Shown: positions 36,909 through 46,775 of the stretch, one piece after another | Numbering within the stretch: the first letter of the stretch is position 1 | Layout: the number at the start of each line of letters is the position of its first letter | Assembly: GCF_946479765.1 (NCBI RefSeq) | Contig: NZ_CAMLHO010000022.1 | Location: forward strand, 1-62,219 | Direction: 5' to 3' | DNA: 62,219 bases | From: an uncultured Aliivibrio sp. | Lineage (GTDB): Bacteria; Pseudomonadota; Gammaproteobacteria; Enterobacterales; Vibrionaceae | Made by a program: the position numbers and the translations under genes | Notes under the pieces: generated by a model | Seen by the model: the letters and a program-made list of their open reading frames with translations, nothing else | The model's database searches: none | What the model was told of the DNA's origin: nothing

Positions 36909-36937
36909 AATTTAATGACTTAACACTCTACCGTCAA
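36909..36937 (-). promoter_or_regulatory. Promoter of tRNA-Ser
   Basis: On the minus strand TTGACG (36937-36932) and TAAATT (36914-36909) are 17 bp apart, with the GC-rich discriminator AGCGCTCG after the -10. Such discriminators are typical of stringently controlled stable-RNA promoters. Confidence 0.6.
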
Positions 36938-37009
36938 GGGGTTTCTTACATAACCTCAACTGTTTGCTTTATTTTTACACGTTTTGATGGTGTTATGAGC
37001 ATAACTTCA

Positions 37010-38230
37010 CTAAACCTTATGTATTAAATACGCTATCCAATCTTGAGCTTCATTTGATGGATACATTTCATTTAATCGTTTCGCTTGCGCCAATGCCTCA
37101 TTATATCGATCCAACTTATAATAAAGTCGTATTTTCATTAATCCATACTCTGATGCACTAATAAAAGATTTGGCCTTCTCTATACTGACTAGCGCCTGCT
37201 TATACTCTTTTTGCTGCGACTGTAACTTAACTAATGACCAATAATGCTTAGCGTCTTTTTGGGCTGCTTGTCGCCATACACCGTCTGACTTCTCCCACTC
37301 TTTTGCCATTTGCCAATAGGTTGCTTGTCTAACCAATTCCAATTCACTCTTGGTGCTTGGGGAGTTGATGAACATTTCCTCCATCACCTTTGCGGCCTGC
37401 TCTGGTAATCGATTTTGACTATAAAGTTGAGATAAGGTTTTGTAATCTTGTACTTCAAATTGAATACCTTGTTGCTTTGCCAGTGAATAATTAACCAAGG
37501 CTTTGTCCGCTTTTTGTTGCTGTAACTGCGCAGCAATTAATTGATGCCACCAGATCTTTTGATTTGGTTCGAATACGATTAATGCTTGCGCGGTTTGCTC
37601 TGCTGACGACCAGCGAGTTAATTGCAACTCACTGACTAATTGAATTTTTAACTTCTGAATTTTCTCACTACGATCTTTTGGGCTAAATTGTCGAATATGA
37701 GTTAAGCAGGACTTCCACGCTCCTTGCTGGTAATAACTGTTTGCCAAACGTAAATGGAGTTCATTTTTACTCGTAGCGAGCTCTTTGTTCTGCTTATCGG
37801 TGCGAACAGGGTAATGACTAACTAAAAGATATTGATAATGCTCAATCGCTTTTGACCATTGATGATCTGAATAGTAAATATCTGCCAGCATTTTTTCAGT
37901 TTGCCACTGCGCTTGTTGTTCTAATGCATGCAAAGAAATAGCAGCAGATAATTGGGATATGGCTTTTTTAGGCTGTTCATTCTGCCAATAAAACACCCCT
38001 AAGACACGGGCGATATAAGCGCGATCATACGTGGCTGTTGGGGATAATTCAGCTAAAATAGAAATCGCTTCTGCTAATTCACCCTTTTGCTGTAGTTGGT
38101 TTGAATACTGAATTTTCTTAGTATTATAACTGCTTAGCGTTTTGGCTTGCACTTGGCCTATGACAAGTAAAAAGCTTATAATGAGCCCATAACCAATAAA
38201 GTGAAAGAGTGAGTAAAAATAAAGAGTCAT
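37010..38230 (-). CDS. TPR-repeat protein of the TonB2 cluster
   Basis: A 406-residue exported protein. The signal peptide ends near residue 30 (VQA-KT). The rest is helical and reads as tetratricopeptide-like repeats (for example AISILAELSPTATYDRAYIARVLGVFYW and AKRLNEMYPSNEAQDWIAYL). It is the last gene of the operon and overlaps the tonB2 stop by one base. In Vibrio such a TPR gene accompanies TonB2, and its role is probably in assembling or tuning the periplasmic complex. The precise function is uncertain. Confidence 0.8.
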   Translation of the reverse strand: MTLYFYSLFHFIGYGLIISFLLVIGQVQAKTLSSYNTKKIQYSNQLQQKGELAEAISILAELSPTATYDRAYIARVLGVFYWQNEQPKKAISQLSAAISLHALEQQAQWQTEKMLADIYYSDHQWSKAIEHYQYLLVSHYPVRTDKQNKELATSKNELHLRLANSYYQQGAWKSCLTHIRQFSPKDRSEKIQKLKIQLVSELQLTRWSSAEQTAQALIVFEPNQKIWWHQLIAAQLQQQKADKALVNYSLAKQQGIQFEVQDYKTLSQLYSQNRLPEQAAKVMEEMFINSPSTKSELELVRQATYWQMAKEWEKSDGVWRQAAQKDAKHYWSLVKLQSQQKEYKQALVSIEKAKSFISASEYGLMKIRLYYKLDRYNEALAQAKRLNEMYPSNEAQDWIAYLIHKV

Positions 38231-38844
38231 TAGTTCAATCTATACTCCAATGTCACGGTTTGTCTCGGCTGAGTTATCGCCTTACCTTCCCTCAACTTAG
38301 GTTGATACTTCCACTGCCTTAATGCTTGAATCGCTGGACGAACAAATAGTCGACTTGGCTCCGCTTCAATACTCTCAATATCAACAGGTTGACCTTGCTC
38401 ATCGATGGTAAAGCGTAAAATTACATACCCTTCCATTTTACGTTTTAGTGCTCGTGATGGGTATTTCGGTTCAACTCGATACAGAGGCATTGCTTGTTGG
38501 TTTTGTCCTAGCCCATCAAAAGAAGGCAGTGACACCGCCACGTTTAGCCCAATGTCTCCAACATCAATAGAAGGCATGGTGTTGTTTTCCAAAGGGGCTA
38601 CGTTCGCCACACTTGATGACAGTGAACTTTTTGAAGAAGGTACACTTGGTGTTTTCGGTGGCTCGGGTAATTGACGAATACGTCGCTGACTCTCTGCATT
38701 CGGCTCTACCATCACTACATCAAATTGCAGTATCTCACTTGATACTGCCGCGTTTTTTGGTTGAATCGTCATCCACGCCATAAAACTAAACAAAGCCAAC
38801 GTCATCACTATTGCCAGAAAAAAAGCCATCACACTTCGACGCAT
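38230..38844 (-). CDS. tonB2: TonB2 energy-transducing protein
   Basis: A 204-residue periplasm-spanning protein. One N-terminal anchor (about 6-26) is followed by a Pro/Ser-rich linker, then the TonB C-terminal domain with PLYRVEPKYPSRALKRKMEGYVILRF and a Trp-Lys-Tyr segment near residue 180. It transfers proton-motive energy to outer-membrane receptors for iron-siderophore and heme uptake. It is shorter than TonB1-type proteins and is encoded between exbD2 and the TPR gene with one-base overlaps. Confidence 0.92.
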   Translation of the reverse strand: MRRSVMAFFLAIVMTLALFSFMAWMTIQPKNAAVSSEILQFDVVMVEPNAESQRRIRQLPEPPKTPSVPSSKSSLSSSVANVAPLENNTMPSIDVGDIGLNVAVSLPSFDGLGQNQQAMPLYRVEPKYPSRALKRKMEGYVILRFTIDEQGQPVDIESIEAEPSRLFVRPAIQALRQWKYQPKLREGKAITQPRQTVTLEYRLN

Positions 38845-39248
38845 TATTTCGACTCCGTTGCCAACGCAATGCCTTCAATCCCAACACCTTTCGCTGCATC
38901 CATGACAGACACAACAGTGCCATTGTAAGCGTGTCTATCCGCTTGAATAACCAAATTAGCTTGAGGATTATCTAAATATAATGTCTCTAATACCGCTTCT
39001 ACTCGCTCAATATCAACGTGTCGTTTATCGATAAATATTTGGTTATTAGCCGTAATTGCCACAAAAACCCCCGTCTCTTTTTGAGCTATAGAATTCGAGG
39101 CTTGTGGCCGATTTACTTCAACCCCAGATTCACGAACAAATGAGCTCGTGACAATGAAAAATATAAGCATGATAAACACAATATCAAGCATCGGTGTTAA
39201 ATCAATACTGGCTTCTTCTTTCGCTTTAGTACGACGAATTATGCGCAT
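38844..39248 (-). CDS. exbD2: ExbD2 biopolymer transport protein
   Basis: A 134-residue single-span inner-membrane protein. The segment IDLTPMLDIVFIMLIFFIVTSSF (about 16-38) carries the key proton-path Asp (D22) of the ExbD/TolR family. It forms the motor complex with ExbB2. The reading frame overlaps the exbB2 end by about 10 bases. Confidence 0.95.
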   Translation of the reverse strand: MRIIRRTKAKEEASIDLTPMLDIVFIMLIFFIVTSSFVRESGVEVNRPQASNSIAQKETGVFVAITANNQIFIDKRHVDIERVEAVLETLYLDNPQANLVIQADRHAYNGTVVSVMDAAKGVGIEGIALATESK

Positions 39249-39775
39249 TCGTCACTCCTTAATGCTTGCTCTAAACGGTATTCATGTCTAGTCATGACTT
39301 TTAATAATCGTGCATGAGCAAATAGTCCAACCAAGGCAGCAACCATCCCAGCCATGGTCGGTAAGGTTGCCATTGATATCCCAGAGGCCATTAACTTTGG
39401 ATCACTGCTGCCTTGTTGTGCCATTAAATCAAATACCGTTATCATCCCTGTCACGGTTCCTAATAAACCAATCATTGGACATAAGTTGACTAATACCTTA
39501 ATGAAACTTAGATTGCGATAAAGTTCATGCTGAGCAATTTGCATCAGGCCTTCCTTATGTGCAATGGCGTACCAAGATGAATGATCATCACGACATTGCC
39601 AATCTTGTATCCACTGTTTTTTATACTTTGGTAACGTGAAAGATAAAAACAATAATCGCTCAATCACTAAAAAACCACCAAAGAAAACAACCAACATTAG
39701 CCACCACAGCACACTGCCGCCTTGTGACATAAACTCACTAATGGTTGGGAAGTACTGATCAAATAATACGAGCAT
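39239..39775 (-). CDS. exbB2: ExbB2 biopolymer transport protein
   Basis: A 178-residue three-span inner-membrane protein of the MotA/TolQ/ExbB family. Spans lie at about 20-45, 95-120 and 135-160, with the conserved LVNLCPMIGLLGTVTGMI and ISMATLPTMAGM. I take the ATG at 39775 as the start, with GAGAG upstream; a GTG two codons earlier is possible. It overlaps the end of ttpC. Confidence 0.95.
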   Translation of the reverse strand: MLVLFDQYFPTISEFMSQGGSVLWWLMLVVFFGGFLVIERLLFLSFTLPKYKKQWIQDWQCRDDHSSWYAIAHKEGLMQIAQHELYRNLSFIKVLVNLCPMIGLLGTVTGMITVFDLMAQQGSSDPKLMASGISMATLPTMAGMVAALVGLFAHARLLKVMTRHEYRLEQALRSDECA

Positions 39776-41087
39776 TATCACTCTCAGCCTTTGCAGCGAC
39801 TAAACTCACACCTTGCTTTTCTAATGTGGCATTAATACTGTCTGCACGACTTGATAATAGGTTGTGCGCTAGCAATAATGGCATGGCTGCGACTAGACCT
39901 AATACCGTCGTCGTTAACGCCATCGATATTCCTCCGGCCATGACTTTTGGATCGCCATTACCAAATTGAGTGATCACTTGGAAGGTTTCAATCATACCTG
40001 TCACTGTGCCAAGTAACCCTAACATGGGTGCTAAAGCAGCAAGTAATTTAAGCATGGATAAACCCTTCTCTAATCCTTGTTGCTCATCCATAATCGCTTC
40101 CAGTAATCGCAATTCTAACGACTCTAGATTCTGTCCTTTTTCTTTGTCATAAACAGATAAAATTCGACCAAGAGGATTATTGCTCGGGGTTTCAGGAACC
40201 AATAATTGCTTGCTGATCTGCCATTGAATAGTCATCAGCACCACACCACGATACACCGTAATTATCAGTCCGATCAGCAATGATCCTAAAATGATCTGCC
40301 CTACGATCCCCGCTTGTTCAATGCGTTGAAGTAATGTTGGCTGTTCTGCATATTGTGTCAATAATCCACCACGAGTTACATCAATCAGCATTGAGTCTGA
40401 CGTGAAATTCGCGCTATTAGTTGCATCATCTGGGTATCGTGAATATTGCTCAGCTTGTGCCTGTGAACGATCCCATTGCATATCACCACGATCAGAAAGC
40501 AGCGCCATATCACCAACTCGGATCATTCCCTCCTCAACGACTAATCCATCACCTTGTAGTCGATTCACCATCACAGAGGTAACCACTCTACTTTGTTCGA
40601 TATAAGTTGCCATTGCATTGACATAATCAGAGAGCACTGCAATTGAAGGTAAAGTGTCCGTATTAGTTACGCGATCAAAAGGCGCTAAAGAGAGCCCTTC
40701 ACTGCGCTGAATAACAGAGGACATGACGATTTGTTCCGTCGATTTAGCGCCTTGGCGAACCACTCCAAATAATTCACCTAAGCTGCCCGTTTCTATTTGT
40801 AGCTGTTTTTCCAACTCAGTTAATGCTTTTTCATTTTGACTAAAAGCAGAGCTGAGTTGCTGTGTCTCATTTTCTACTTGTTTAATGGAACGTTTTAACG
40901 CATTTAATTTTTTCTCTAACTCCACACGAGTTTGCTTGATGGTTTGTGTGCGTAATTTATCTTGCTCTAACTGTGTTACTTGGCTCTCTTTTGCTTTGTT
41001 ATCTAATAAAGAAAGATCATCAGCGTGAACAAAAGAAGTCATACCAAACAGTGCTATTAGTATAATAAAAAGTAAACGGCTAAACAT
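39759..41087 (-). CDS. ttpC: TtpC, ExbB-like protein of the TonB2 system
   Basis: A 442-residue protein. The signal peptide (about 1-22, FVHA-DD) is followed by a long charged coiled coil (about 25-110), then a periplasmic part and a C-terminal MotA/TolQ/ExbB domain (about 260-420) with LLAALAPMLGLLGTVTGMIETF and GISMALTTTVLG. The family is required for TonB2-dependent iron uptake in Vibrio. It overlaps the DUF3450 stop by one base. Confidence 0.92.
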   Translation of the reverse strand: MFSRLLFIILIALFGMTSFVHADDLSLLDNKAKESQVTQLEQDKLRTQTIKQTRVELEKKLNALKRSIKQVENETQQLSSAFSQNEKALTELEKQLQIETGSLGELFGVVRQGAKSTEQIVMSSVIQRSEGLSLAPFDRVTNTDTLPSIAVLSDYVNAMATYIEQSRVVTSVMVNRLQGDGLVVEEGMIRVGDMALLSDRGDMQWDRSQAQAEQYSRYPDDATNSANFTSDSMLIDVTRGGLLTQYAEQPTLLQRIEQAGIVGQIILGSLLIGLIITVYRGVVLMTIQWQISKQLLVPETPSNNPLGRILSVYDKEKGQNLESLELRLLEAIMDEQQGLEKGLSMLKLLAALAPMLGLLGTVTGMIETFQVITQFGNGDPKVMAGGISMALTTTVLGLVAAMPLLLAHNLLSSRADSINATLEKQGVSLVAAKAESDNARII

Positions 41088-41881
41088 TAGTGGTCCCCCT
41101 TTTTATTGTTATCAATATGAGTATTTATAGACAAAGGCAATCGCAACAACTGAGGAGGCGTTTGTTTTTTTGCCATCAAAAAAGCATTGTCTAACGCGGG
41201 TAAATCCTTACTTAATAAGGAGTGCCACTTTTGCTGTTCTTGTTGCCAAATCCACGCTTGCTGCTTATCACGACTTCTTGATATCAATGTTATTCGACCA
41301 ATATGCAGCTGTTGAACCACTCTTTGACTGCCGTCATCTAGCGTGATTGTTTGTTGGTAAGCCGCGATTTTATAGCCGTAATCCATTTCGATCTGAAACG
41401 CTTCAAGAATACGACGAAACTTTTCTGCATCCGAGATATCCGCACGAATAATTAAAGCATTCAATTGCTCTAAGCGTTCTGTTCGTGCCGTAAAACGAAT
41501 GGGAAGATCGGTATGTAGGAGTCGGTCTAGTTCATCAAGCATATGATACATCAATGGAATAATGCCTTGGCGTGTCTCTTCTATTTGATCTCTTTGACGT
41601 TGAAGTTGCTGTATTTCTTTTTCTTGAGAAGAGACAATCTGAGTCAGGTGATTTCGATATAGCGTTAGGTTAGATAAAGAATCTGTTGCTTGTTCAATGT
41701 GGGTTTGCAGCTCTAAGACCTGCTGTGCTTCTTTATCAATATCCTGCTGAGTACGCTGAGATGAATGATTGGTTTTTGCTTCTATCACTTGAGCTTGAGT
41801 CAGTGAATTTGCGGACACTGCCGATATGCCAAGTAAACCAATTAAGCTGAGGATCAACATAGTTAAAAAATGTTTTTTCAT
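41087..41881 (-). CDS. DUF3450 periplasmic coiled-coil protein of the TonB2 cluster
   Basis: A 264-residue exported protein. The signal peptide ends near residue 25 (AVSA-NS). The mature part is largely helical, with a coiled coil to about residue 115 and a beta-containing C-terminal region. It is the first gene of the TonB2 operon, which suggests it works in the periplasm with TtpC. I start it at the ATG at 41881, after GGA; the longer frame adds a poor N-terminus. The exact biochemical function is unknown. Confidence 0.8.
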   Translation of the reverse strand: MKKHFLTMLILSLIGLLGISAVSANSLTQAQVIEAKTNHSSQRTQQDIDKEAQQVLELQTHIEQATDSLSNLTLYRNHLTQIVSSQEKEIQQLQRQRDQIEETRQGIIPLMYHMLDELDRLLHTDLPIRFTARTERLEQLNALIIRADISDAEKFRRILEAFQIEMDYGYKIAAYQQTITLDDGSQRVVQQLHIGRITLISRSRDKQQAWIWQQEQQKWHSLLSKDLPALDNAFLMAKKQTPPQLLRLPLSINTHIDNNKKGDH

Positions 41882-41954
41882 AAGTCCATTATCTTGATAA
41901 ATTTGCTTTGCCAAGAATAGCACTTTTGCTCAGAAGTGTTGACATATTCAGGCG

Positions 41955-42087
41955 TAAAAAAGCCAGCGATGATAGGCTGGCTCTAAATATTCAATAACGT
42001 ATTAGCTCATGAATCTGAGATGTATACCCTAACACGTTGAACGCTTTCAGCATGTATCCAAGAAGTAACCGTAGAACCCCCCATCAC
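41955..42087 (-). ncRNA. Candidate small RNA, about 133 bases
   Basis: On the minus strand, promoter-like TTTCAC and TATATT (42099-42094, 16-bp spacing) predict a start near 42087. A strong terminator, AGCCAGC/GCTGGCT plus six T residues, ends it near 41955. Inside, AACGTGTTAG pairs with CTAATACGTT to make a 10-bp stem. No other minus-strand gene explains that terminator. A 32-codon ORF starting MKYISCVMGG (42105-42007) overlaps it but lacks a ribosome-binding site. I do not recognise the RNA family. Confidence 0.45.
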
Positions 42088-42089
42088 GC

Positions 42090-42105
42090 ATGAAATATAT
42101 TTCAT
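42090..42105. promoter_or_regulatory. 16-bp perfect palindrome over the small-RNA promoter
   Basis: ATGAAATATATTTCAT is its own reverse complement and contains the predicted -10 of the minus-strand RNA. It looks like a repressor operator. It has one mismatch per arm from an ArgR box (TGAAT-N4-ATTCA), and I do not assign a regulator. Confidence 0.45.
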
Positions 42106-42165
42106 TTCAGACAAGGTGAAAGGTTCTTGATACAATAGAGAAAACTTGAATTGAATGAGAACATT

Positions 42166-42756
42166 ATGTCTTTATCACTTACGGCGATTCTTTCAAACCC
42201 GGAATTAGAAAATAAACTGCTAACAGAAGCGCAAACTCAAGGTTTTGTTGCCGCGATGGCAGCAGCTCCAAACCTTATTAGCCCTAATGAATGGTTAGCT
42301 TTTTTATGGGGCGGCGAAGAAACCTCTCCTTTTACAACAGCAGAAGATCTTGAAGCTTATGCGAATGCGGTTGTTAATCTATGGAACGAATACCGCGAAG
42401 CCTTTCTTGCTGGTCAATGGCAGTGGCCTGAAGCGTGCCAACTTAATGATGAAGAGATTGTAACAGAGCAAACTCGCCAGTTTTCTGAAGGTTTATTACA
42501 AGGTTGGCAGTTAACTCGTGATGATTGGGAAACCCTAATGCCTGAAGAGAGTGAAAATAACGCTCTACTTGGTGGCGTGCTACTTTCAATCAGTATGCTT
42601 TTTGATCCTGAAACGGCATTAAACACATTGAAAGAACAAGGCATCGAAGGCTTAGGTGAATTTGTTGAAATCTACAAAGCGGTTCCTATGATGCTTTGTG
42701 GTTTAACTATGCGCGGTTATGAGCTTGCAGAAGCAGAAGCGAACGGAGAAGTATAG
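42166..42756 (+). CDS. UPF0149 (YgfB/YecA) family protein
   Basis: A 196-residue cytoplasmic protein of the YgfB/YecA family. It is acidic and helical; WLAFLWGG, ANAVVNLWNEYREAF and FSEGLLQGW are family-like segments. The SEC-C tail seen in YecA is missing, so it is closer to YgfB. I start it at the ATG at 42166; the in-frame TTG at 42151 is less likely. A -10 (TACAAT) lies at 42131-42136. The function is unknown. Confidence 0.85.
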   Translation: MSLSLTAILSNPELENKLLTEAQTQGFVAAMAAAPNLISPNEWLAFLWGGEETSPFTTAEDLEAYANAVVNLWNEYREAFLAGQWQWPEACQLNDEEIVTEQTRQFSEGLLQGWQLTRDDWETLMPEESENNALLGGVLLSISMLFDPETALNTLKEQGIEGLGEFVEIYKAVPMMLCGLTMRGYELAEAEANGEV

Positions 42757-42789
42757 TACCCATTCCAAAGAGAAATACTAATTGCTACA

Positions 42790-42820
42790 AAAATGGCGAC
42801 CGCATTGGTCGCCATTTTTA
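42790..42820. terminator. Bidirectional terminator between UPF0149 gene and nadA
   Basis: ATGGCGACC (42793-42801) and GGTCGCCAT (42807-42815) pair over five bases, with A and T runs on the two sides. Confidence 0.9.
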
Positions 42821-42854
42821 TTTTAATTAATTAAAGAACACTTAACTTTATAGA

Positions 42855-43904
42855 TTATTTACGTGCGTTTAGTTGCTCAGCAAAATCTAACATACGATTT
42901 AATGGAATAAGTGATTTTACGCGGATCTCTTCATCTACGAAGATCTCATGCTCTGCACCACCTTCATTTAAGGCTTTCTCGATAGCTACTAGACCATTCA
43001 TCGCCATCCAAGGGCAATGCGCACAACTACGGCACGTTGCGCCTGCTCCTGCTGTTGGAGCTTCTAACAATTCTTTCTCTGGTACCATTTGTTGCATCTT
43101 AAAGAAGATGCCTTTATCGGTTGCCACAATCATTTTTTGTTGCGGTAATTCTTTGGCTGCTTTAATTAATTGGCTTGTAGAACCAACAGCGTCTGCTAAT
43201 TCAACCACGCTTGCTGGAGACTCTGGATGAACTAATACCGCAGCATCTGGGTGAAGCGCTTTTGCATCTTTTAATGCTTTTGCCGAGAACTCATCATGGA
43301 CAATACATTCGCCCTGCCATAACAGCATGTCTGCGCCTGTTTTATTTGCAATGTACGAACCTAAATGGCGATCTGGGCCCCAGATGATTTTTTTATCTTC
43401 ATCATCTAAGTGCTCTACAATCTCTAACGCAATACTTGATGTTACGACCCAGTCAGCACGAGCTTTAACTGCGGCTGATGTATTCGCATACACAACAACA
43501 GTATGATCAGGGTGAGCATCACAAAATTCTGTAAATTTATCCGCAGGGCAACCAAGATCTAATGAGCATTCAGCGTCTAACGTTGGCATTAATATGGTTT
43601 TTTCAGGCGTTAAGATTTTGGCTGACTCGCCCATGAAACGTACACCAGCAATAACCAATGTTTTCGCTTCATGACGATTACCAAACTTAGCCATTTCTAA
43701 TGAATCACCAACAAAGCCACCCGTTTCTTCAGCTAATGCTTGAATTTCGGGATCGGTATAGTAGTGAGCAATTAGTACCGCATTTTTATCATTCAGTAAC
43801 TGCTTAATTTTAGCTATGTACTGTACTTTTTCATCAGCACTTAGCTTCGTAGGTTTTGGTGGAAAAGGATATATTGTGTCGACGTGATCTAAAATATGGC
43901 CCAT
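42855..43904 (-). CDS. nadA: Quinolinate synthase
   Basis: A 349-residue cytoplasmic [4Fe-4S] enzyme that condenses iminoaspartate and dihydroxyacetone phosphate to quinolinate in NAD synthesis (E. coli 347). Cluster cysteines C113, C200 and C297 are all in place (DAECSLD, WQGEC, CAHCPWM). C291 and C294 form the extra CxxCxxC seen in NadA of this type. It is a single gene, upstream of the convergent UPF0149 terminator. Confidence 0.97.
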   Translation of the reverse strand: MGHILDHVDTIYPFPPKPTKLSADEKVQYIAKIKQLLNDKNAVLIAHYYTDPEIQALAEETGGFVGDSLEMAKFGNRHEAKTLVIAGVRFMGESAKILTPEKTILMPTLDAECSLDLGCPADKFTEFCDAHPDHTVVVYANTSAAVKARADWVVTSSIALEIVEHLDDEDKKIIWGPDRHLGSYIANKTGADMLLWQGECIVHDEFSAKALKDAKALHPDAAVLVHPESPASVVELADAVGSTSQLIKAAKELPQQKMIVATDKGIFFKMQQMVPEKELLEAPTAGAGATCRSCAHCPWMAMNGLVAIEKALNEGGAEHEIFVDEEIRVKSLIPLNRMLDFAEQLNARK

Positions 43905-43978
43905 TGCTCAGCTCATTAATTTTTAAAAATAATCTAAGCATTATACCCCTTATGGCATTAGCGGCAAGGCAGTGGCAA

Positions 43979-44008
43979 TAAAAAAGGAGCTCATAAGCTC
44001 CTTTTTAC
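43979..44008 (-). terminator. Terminator of the Tol-Pal operon
   Basis: AAAAAGGAGC (43981-43990) pairs with GCTCCTTTTT (43997-44006). On the minus strand T residues follow. Confidence 0.85.
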
Positions 44009-44015
44009 ATTGGAT

Positions 44016-44780
44016 TTATAACGACTTCAACTGCTTATCCGCTGTTTTAGCGGTAGTACTATCAGGGTACTCTTTAAGTACTTTTTGATAGTATTTAGTT
44101 GCAGCTGCTTTGTTATTGTTTCGTTTAGCAAGCTCACCTAATTTCAATAACGCATCTGCGCGTTTATTAGAGTCAGAGTAACTTACTACTTTTGTAAAAC
44201 TCTTAGCCGCTTCAATATCGTTCTTTTGCGCAAAATAAAGCTGACCTAGCCAATAATGTGCATTCGAGTTGTAGACCGAATCAGGATAAGCAGCAACAAA
44301 ATCTTGGAATGCTTTGGTTGCACCCGCGTAATCTTTTTTCTTTAAGATTAAGTCGACTGCATTTTGATAAGCTTCATTTTCATTGGTATCAGAAGCATAA
44401 GCACCAGAGGCACTGTCAGTCGATTCTGTCGGCACTACGACAGGTACTGGCTTTGCTGTTCTCAGTGTATCGATTTCAATGTATAACTGACGTTGGCGCT
44501 CTAGCATTTGTTCAAGTTCGTAACTATTACGCTCAACCGTGCCACGCATTTCTGATAGTTCTTCAGATAAACCATCGAGTTGCTGCTGAAGTTGAAGTTG
44601 AATTTTATTACGGCTTTGAATTAAGCGCTCTAAACGCTCAAGACTTGAGGAAGATGCTGGAGCAGAAGAAGTTGACGTCGCATTTAAATCGGTGACTGGA
44701 GCAGGAGCGGCGACCACAAAGGTCGCCGCACTCGCCAGCAACGTAAGCGGAATAATTCGCTTAAGGTTACTGTATTTCAT
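44016..44780 (-). CDS. cpoB: Cell division coordinator CpoB (YbgF)
   Basis: A 254-residue periplasmic protein, the last gene of the Tol-Pal operon. The signal peptide ends near residue 24 (FVVA-AP). A coiled coil (about 45-115) for trimerisation is followed by a TPR domain (about 130-254) with YQNAVDLILKKKDYAGATKAFQDF and YPDSVYNSNAHYWLGQLYFAQK. In E. coli it links Tol function with peptidoglycan synthesis during division. Confidence 0.95.
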   Translation of the reverse strand: MKYSNLKRIIPLTLLASAATFVVAAPAPVTDLNATSTSSAPASSSSLERLERLIQSRNKIQLQLQQQLDGLSEELSEMRGTVERNSYELEQMLERQRQLYIEIDTLRTAKPVPVVVPTESTDSASGAYASDTNENEAYQNAVDLILKKKDYAGATKAFQDFVAAYPDSVYNSNAHYWLGQLYFAQKNDIEAAKSFTKVVSYSDSNKRADALLKLGELAKRNNNKAAATKYYQKVLKEYPDSTTAKTADKQLKSL

Positions 44781-44805
44781 ATAAGTCTGCCTTATAAACT
44801 GTCGA

Positions 44806-45378
44806 TTAGTATACTAATACTGCGCGACGGTTTTTAGCGTAATCTTCAGCAGATTGACCTAATACTAGTGGTTTCTCTTCACCGTAGCTTACGATAGAGA
44901 TTTGGTCAGCTGAAACACCTAGAGCTTGTAGGTATTTAGAAACAGCTTTAGCACGACGCTCGCCTAGTGCGATGTTGTACTCAGGAGTACCACGCTCATC
45001 CGCGTGACCTTCTACTGTTACTTTAACGTCTGCATTAGCGCTTAAGAAAGCCGCGTGAGCTGCAAGCATATCTTCATATTCAGAAGAGATAGTTGAGTTA
45101 TCAAATGCGAAGTAAACAGTTTGAACTTTACGAAGTTCTTGTTCAGCTTGAGCACGAACTTCAGCTTCAGTCATTACTTCATCTACTTCAACAGAAGTGA
45201 TCACTGTAATATCAGTTTGACCTTCTGCTGTTCGACCGTTTGCTGTTCGAGCTTCTGCTGCATTAGTTGATTCTTGGGCAGCAGTACTGTCAGTTGCGCT
45301 GTCGCTAGAACTACAAGCAGAAAGAGCAACCACAGGCAGCGCGATTAAAAGACTCTTAAGAAGTTTATTTAGTTGCAT
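44806..45378 (-). CDS. pal: Peptidoglycan-associated lipoprotein Pal
   Basis: A 190-residue outer-membrane lipoprotein. Lipobox LSAC gives C22, followed by a Ser/Thr/Ala-rich linker. The OmpA-like domain (about 85-190) has [27 protein letters not shown] and [13 protein letters not shown], which bind meso-DAP. It binds TolB. Confidence 0.97.
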   Translation of the reverse strand: MQLNKLLKSLLIALPVVALSACSSSDSATDSTAAQESTNAAEARTANGRTAEGQTDITVITSVEVDEVMTEAEVRAQAEQELRKVQTVYFAFDNSTISSEYEDMLAAHAAFLSANADVKVTVEGHADERGTPEYNIALGERRAKAVSKYLQALGVSADQISIVSYGEEKPLVLGQSAEDYAKNRRAVLVY

Positions 45379-45412
45379 TATATATTTTCCTTATTTCCTA
45401 AATATTTAGTAG

Positions 45413-46765
45413 CTATAAAAATGGCGACCACGCTGGTGCCCTTACACGTCCGTTTGTCGCAGGTAAGCGAGCTTTAAAACGGCCATCTATAGAAACCATA
45501 GAAAGTACATTCTGCTTTCTATAGATGGAACTGTAAATCACCATCCCGCCATTTGGCGCAATACTTGGTGACTCATCCAGTAGTGTCTTGGTTAAGACCT
45601 GGACAGCACCAGTTTCTAAATCTTGTTTCGCTAGATTAAATCCAGTCTCTGAGCGATTAACCATAACGATAAATTTACCGTCTGGTGTAATCTGACCACC
45701 AAGATTTTGACTGCCTTGCCAGGTTAAACGTTTTATTGAACCGTCTTGTAAATTTACTCTATAAATCTGAGGTTTACCACCCCGATCTGAAGTAAATATT
45801 AAAGACTTGTTATCAGGAGCCCAAAAAGGTTCCGTATTATTTGATCTTCCGCTCGTAATTTGGCGCATTTTTTTCGTTTGTAAGTTTACAATATAAACCT
45901 GCAAGCTTCCTGTTTTTGACAATACGATAGCAAGTTCTTTACCATCATGAGAAAAACGAGGCGCGCCATTATGGCGAGGATAAGAAGCAATTAGCTCTCT
46001 CTTACCCGTATAGATGTTCATAATAAAAACTTGTGACTTTCTATTTTCAAAGCTTACATAAGCTAACTTTTTACCATCTGGAGACCAAGCCGGGGACATG
46101 ATTGGTTGCTTAGATTTCAACACTAAGCGTTCATTGTAACCATCGTAATCAGCTATACGCAGTTGATACGGATACTGTGCTTTATCATTCACTACGACAT
46201 AAGCAACTCGAGTAAGAAAAGCCCCTCTTTCACCCGTTAATTTCTCATAAACAACATCAGAAATACGGTGTGCATATTTACGAAGTTGTTTCGTTGATAA
46301 TGTCGCTATTTTATTAACTAAAATATGATCTTGAGTTGAAACTAATTCGCCACTGTTGTTAAGTGCTTTTGAGTTACCTTTTGTTAATTGACCTCGTACT
46401 ACGTCAATTAGTTTATACGTGACTTCATACTTACCTTGTGCATTCAGCTTCACTTCACCAGTAACAATGGCGTCTACACCCATTTTTGTCCAAGCTTCGT
46501 AATTAATGTCTGAATCTTTATACGGTGTTTGCGGCATTTTATTGGTAGCGACAGGGCTAAACTTACCACTGCGCTGCAAATCAGATGAAATGATAGCGGA
46601 AATATCTTGTGGTAACTTGCCTTCGCCATGCCATTTAAAAGGCACAATACCTATTGGTCTTGCTGAATCAACGCCTTCTGTAATAACCAGTTCTAATTCT
46701 GCTCTTGCGATCTGACTAAAACTTAAACAGACGACAAAGAGAGTTAATATCCATCGTTTAAACAC
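45413..46765 (-). CDS. tolB: Tol-Pal system protein TolB
   Basis: A 450-residue periplasmic protein. The signal peptide ends near residue 22 (ARA-EL). The N-terminal domain (about 23-165) is followed by a six-bladed beta-propeller with repeated [32 protein letters not shown] and [16 protein letters not shown] units. It interacts with Pal and TolA. Confidence 0.97.
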   Translation of the reverse strand: MFKRWILTLFVVCLSFSQIARAELELVITEGVDSARPIGIVPFKWHGEGKLPQDISAIISSDLQRSGKFSPVATNKMPQTPYKDSDINYEAWTKMGVDAIVTGEVKLNAQGKYEVTYKLIDVVRGQLTKGNSKALNNSGELVSTQDHILVNKIATLSTKQLRKYAHRISDVVYEKLTGERGAFLTRVAYVVVNDKAQYPYQLRIADYDGYNERLVLKSKQPIMSPAWSPDGKKLAYVSFENRKSQVFIMNIYTGKRELIASYPRHNGAPRFSHDGKELAIVLSKTGSLQVYIVNLQTKKMRQITSGRSNNTEPFWAPDNKSLIFTSDRGGKPQIYRVNLQDGSIKRLTWQGSQNLGGQITPDGKFIVMVNRSETGFNLAKQDLETGAVQVLTKTLLDESPSIAPNGGMVIYSSIYRKQNVLSMVSIDGRFKARLPATNGRVRAPAWSPFL

Positions 46766-46775
46766 TTGCTCTTCC

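Noticed and set aside
42010-42075. TPP-riboswitch-like words (CTGAGATG...ACCC...TTGAAC) on the plus strand
   Set aside because: The order is suggestive, but the GGGG-containing P1 strand and the late GCGTAGGGA-type segment are missing and no thiamine gene follows. The region is better read as a minus-strand RNA.
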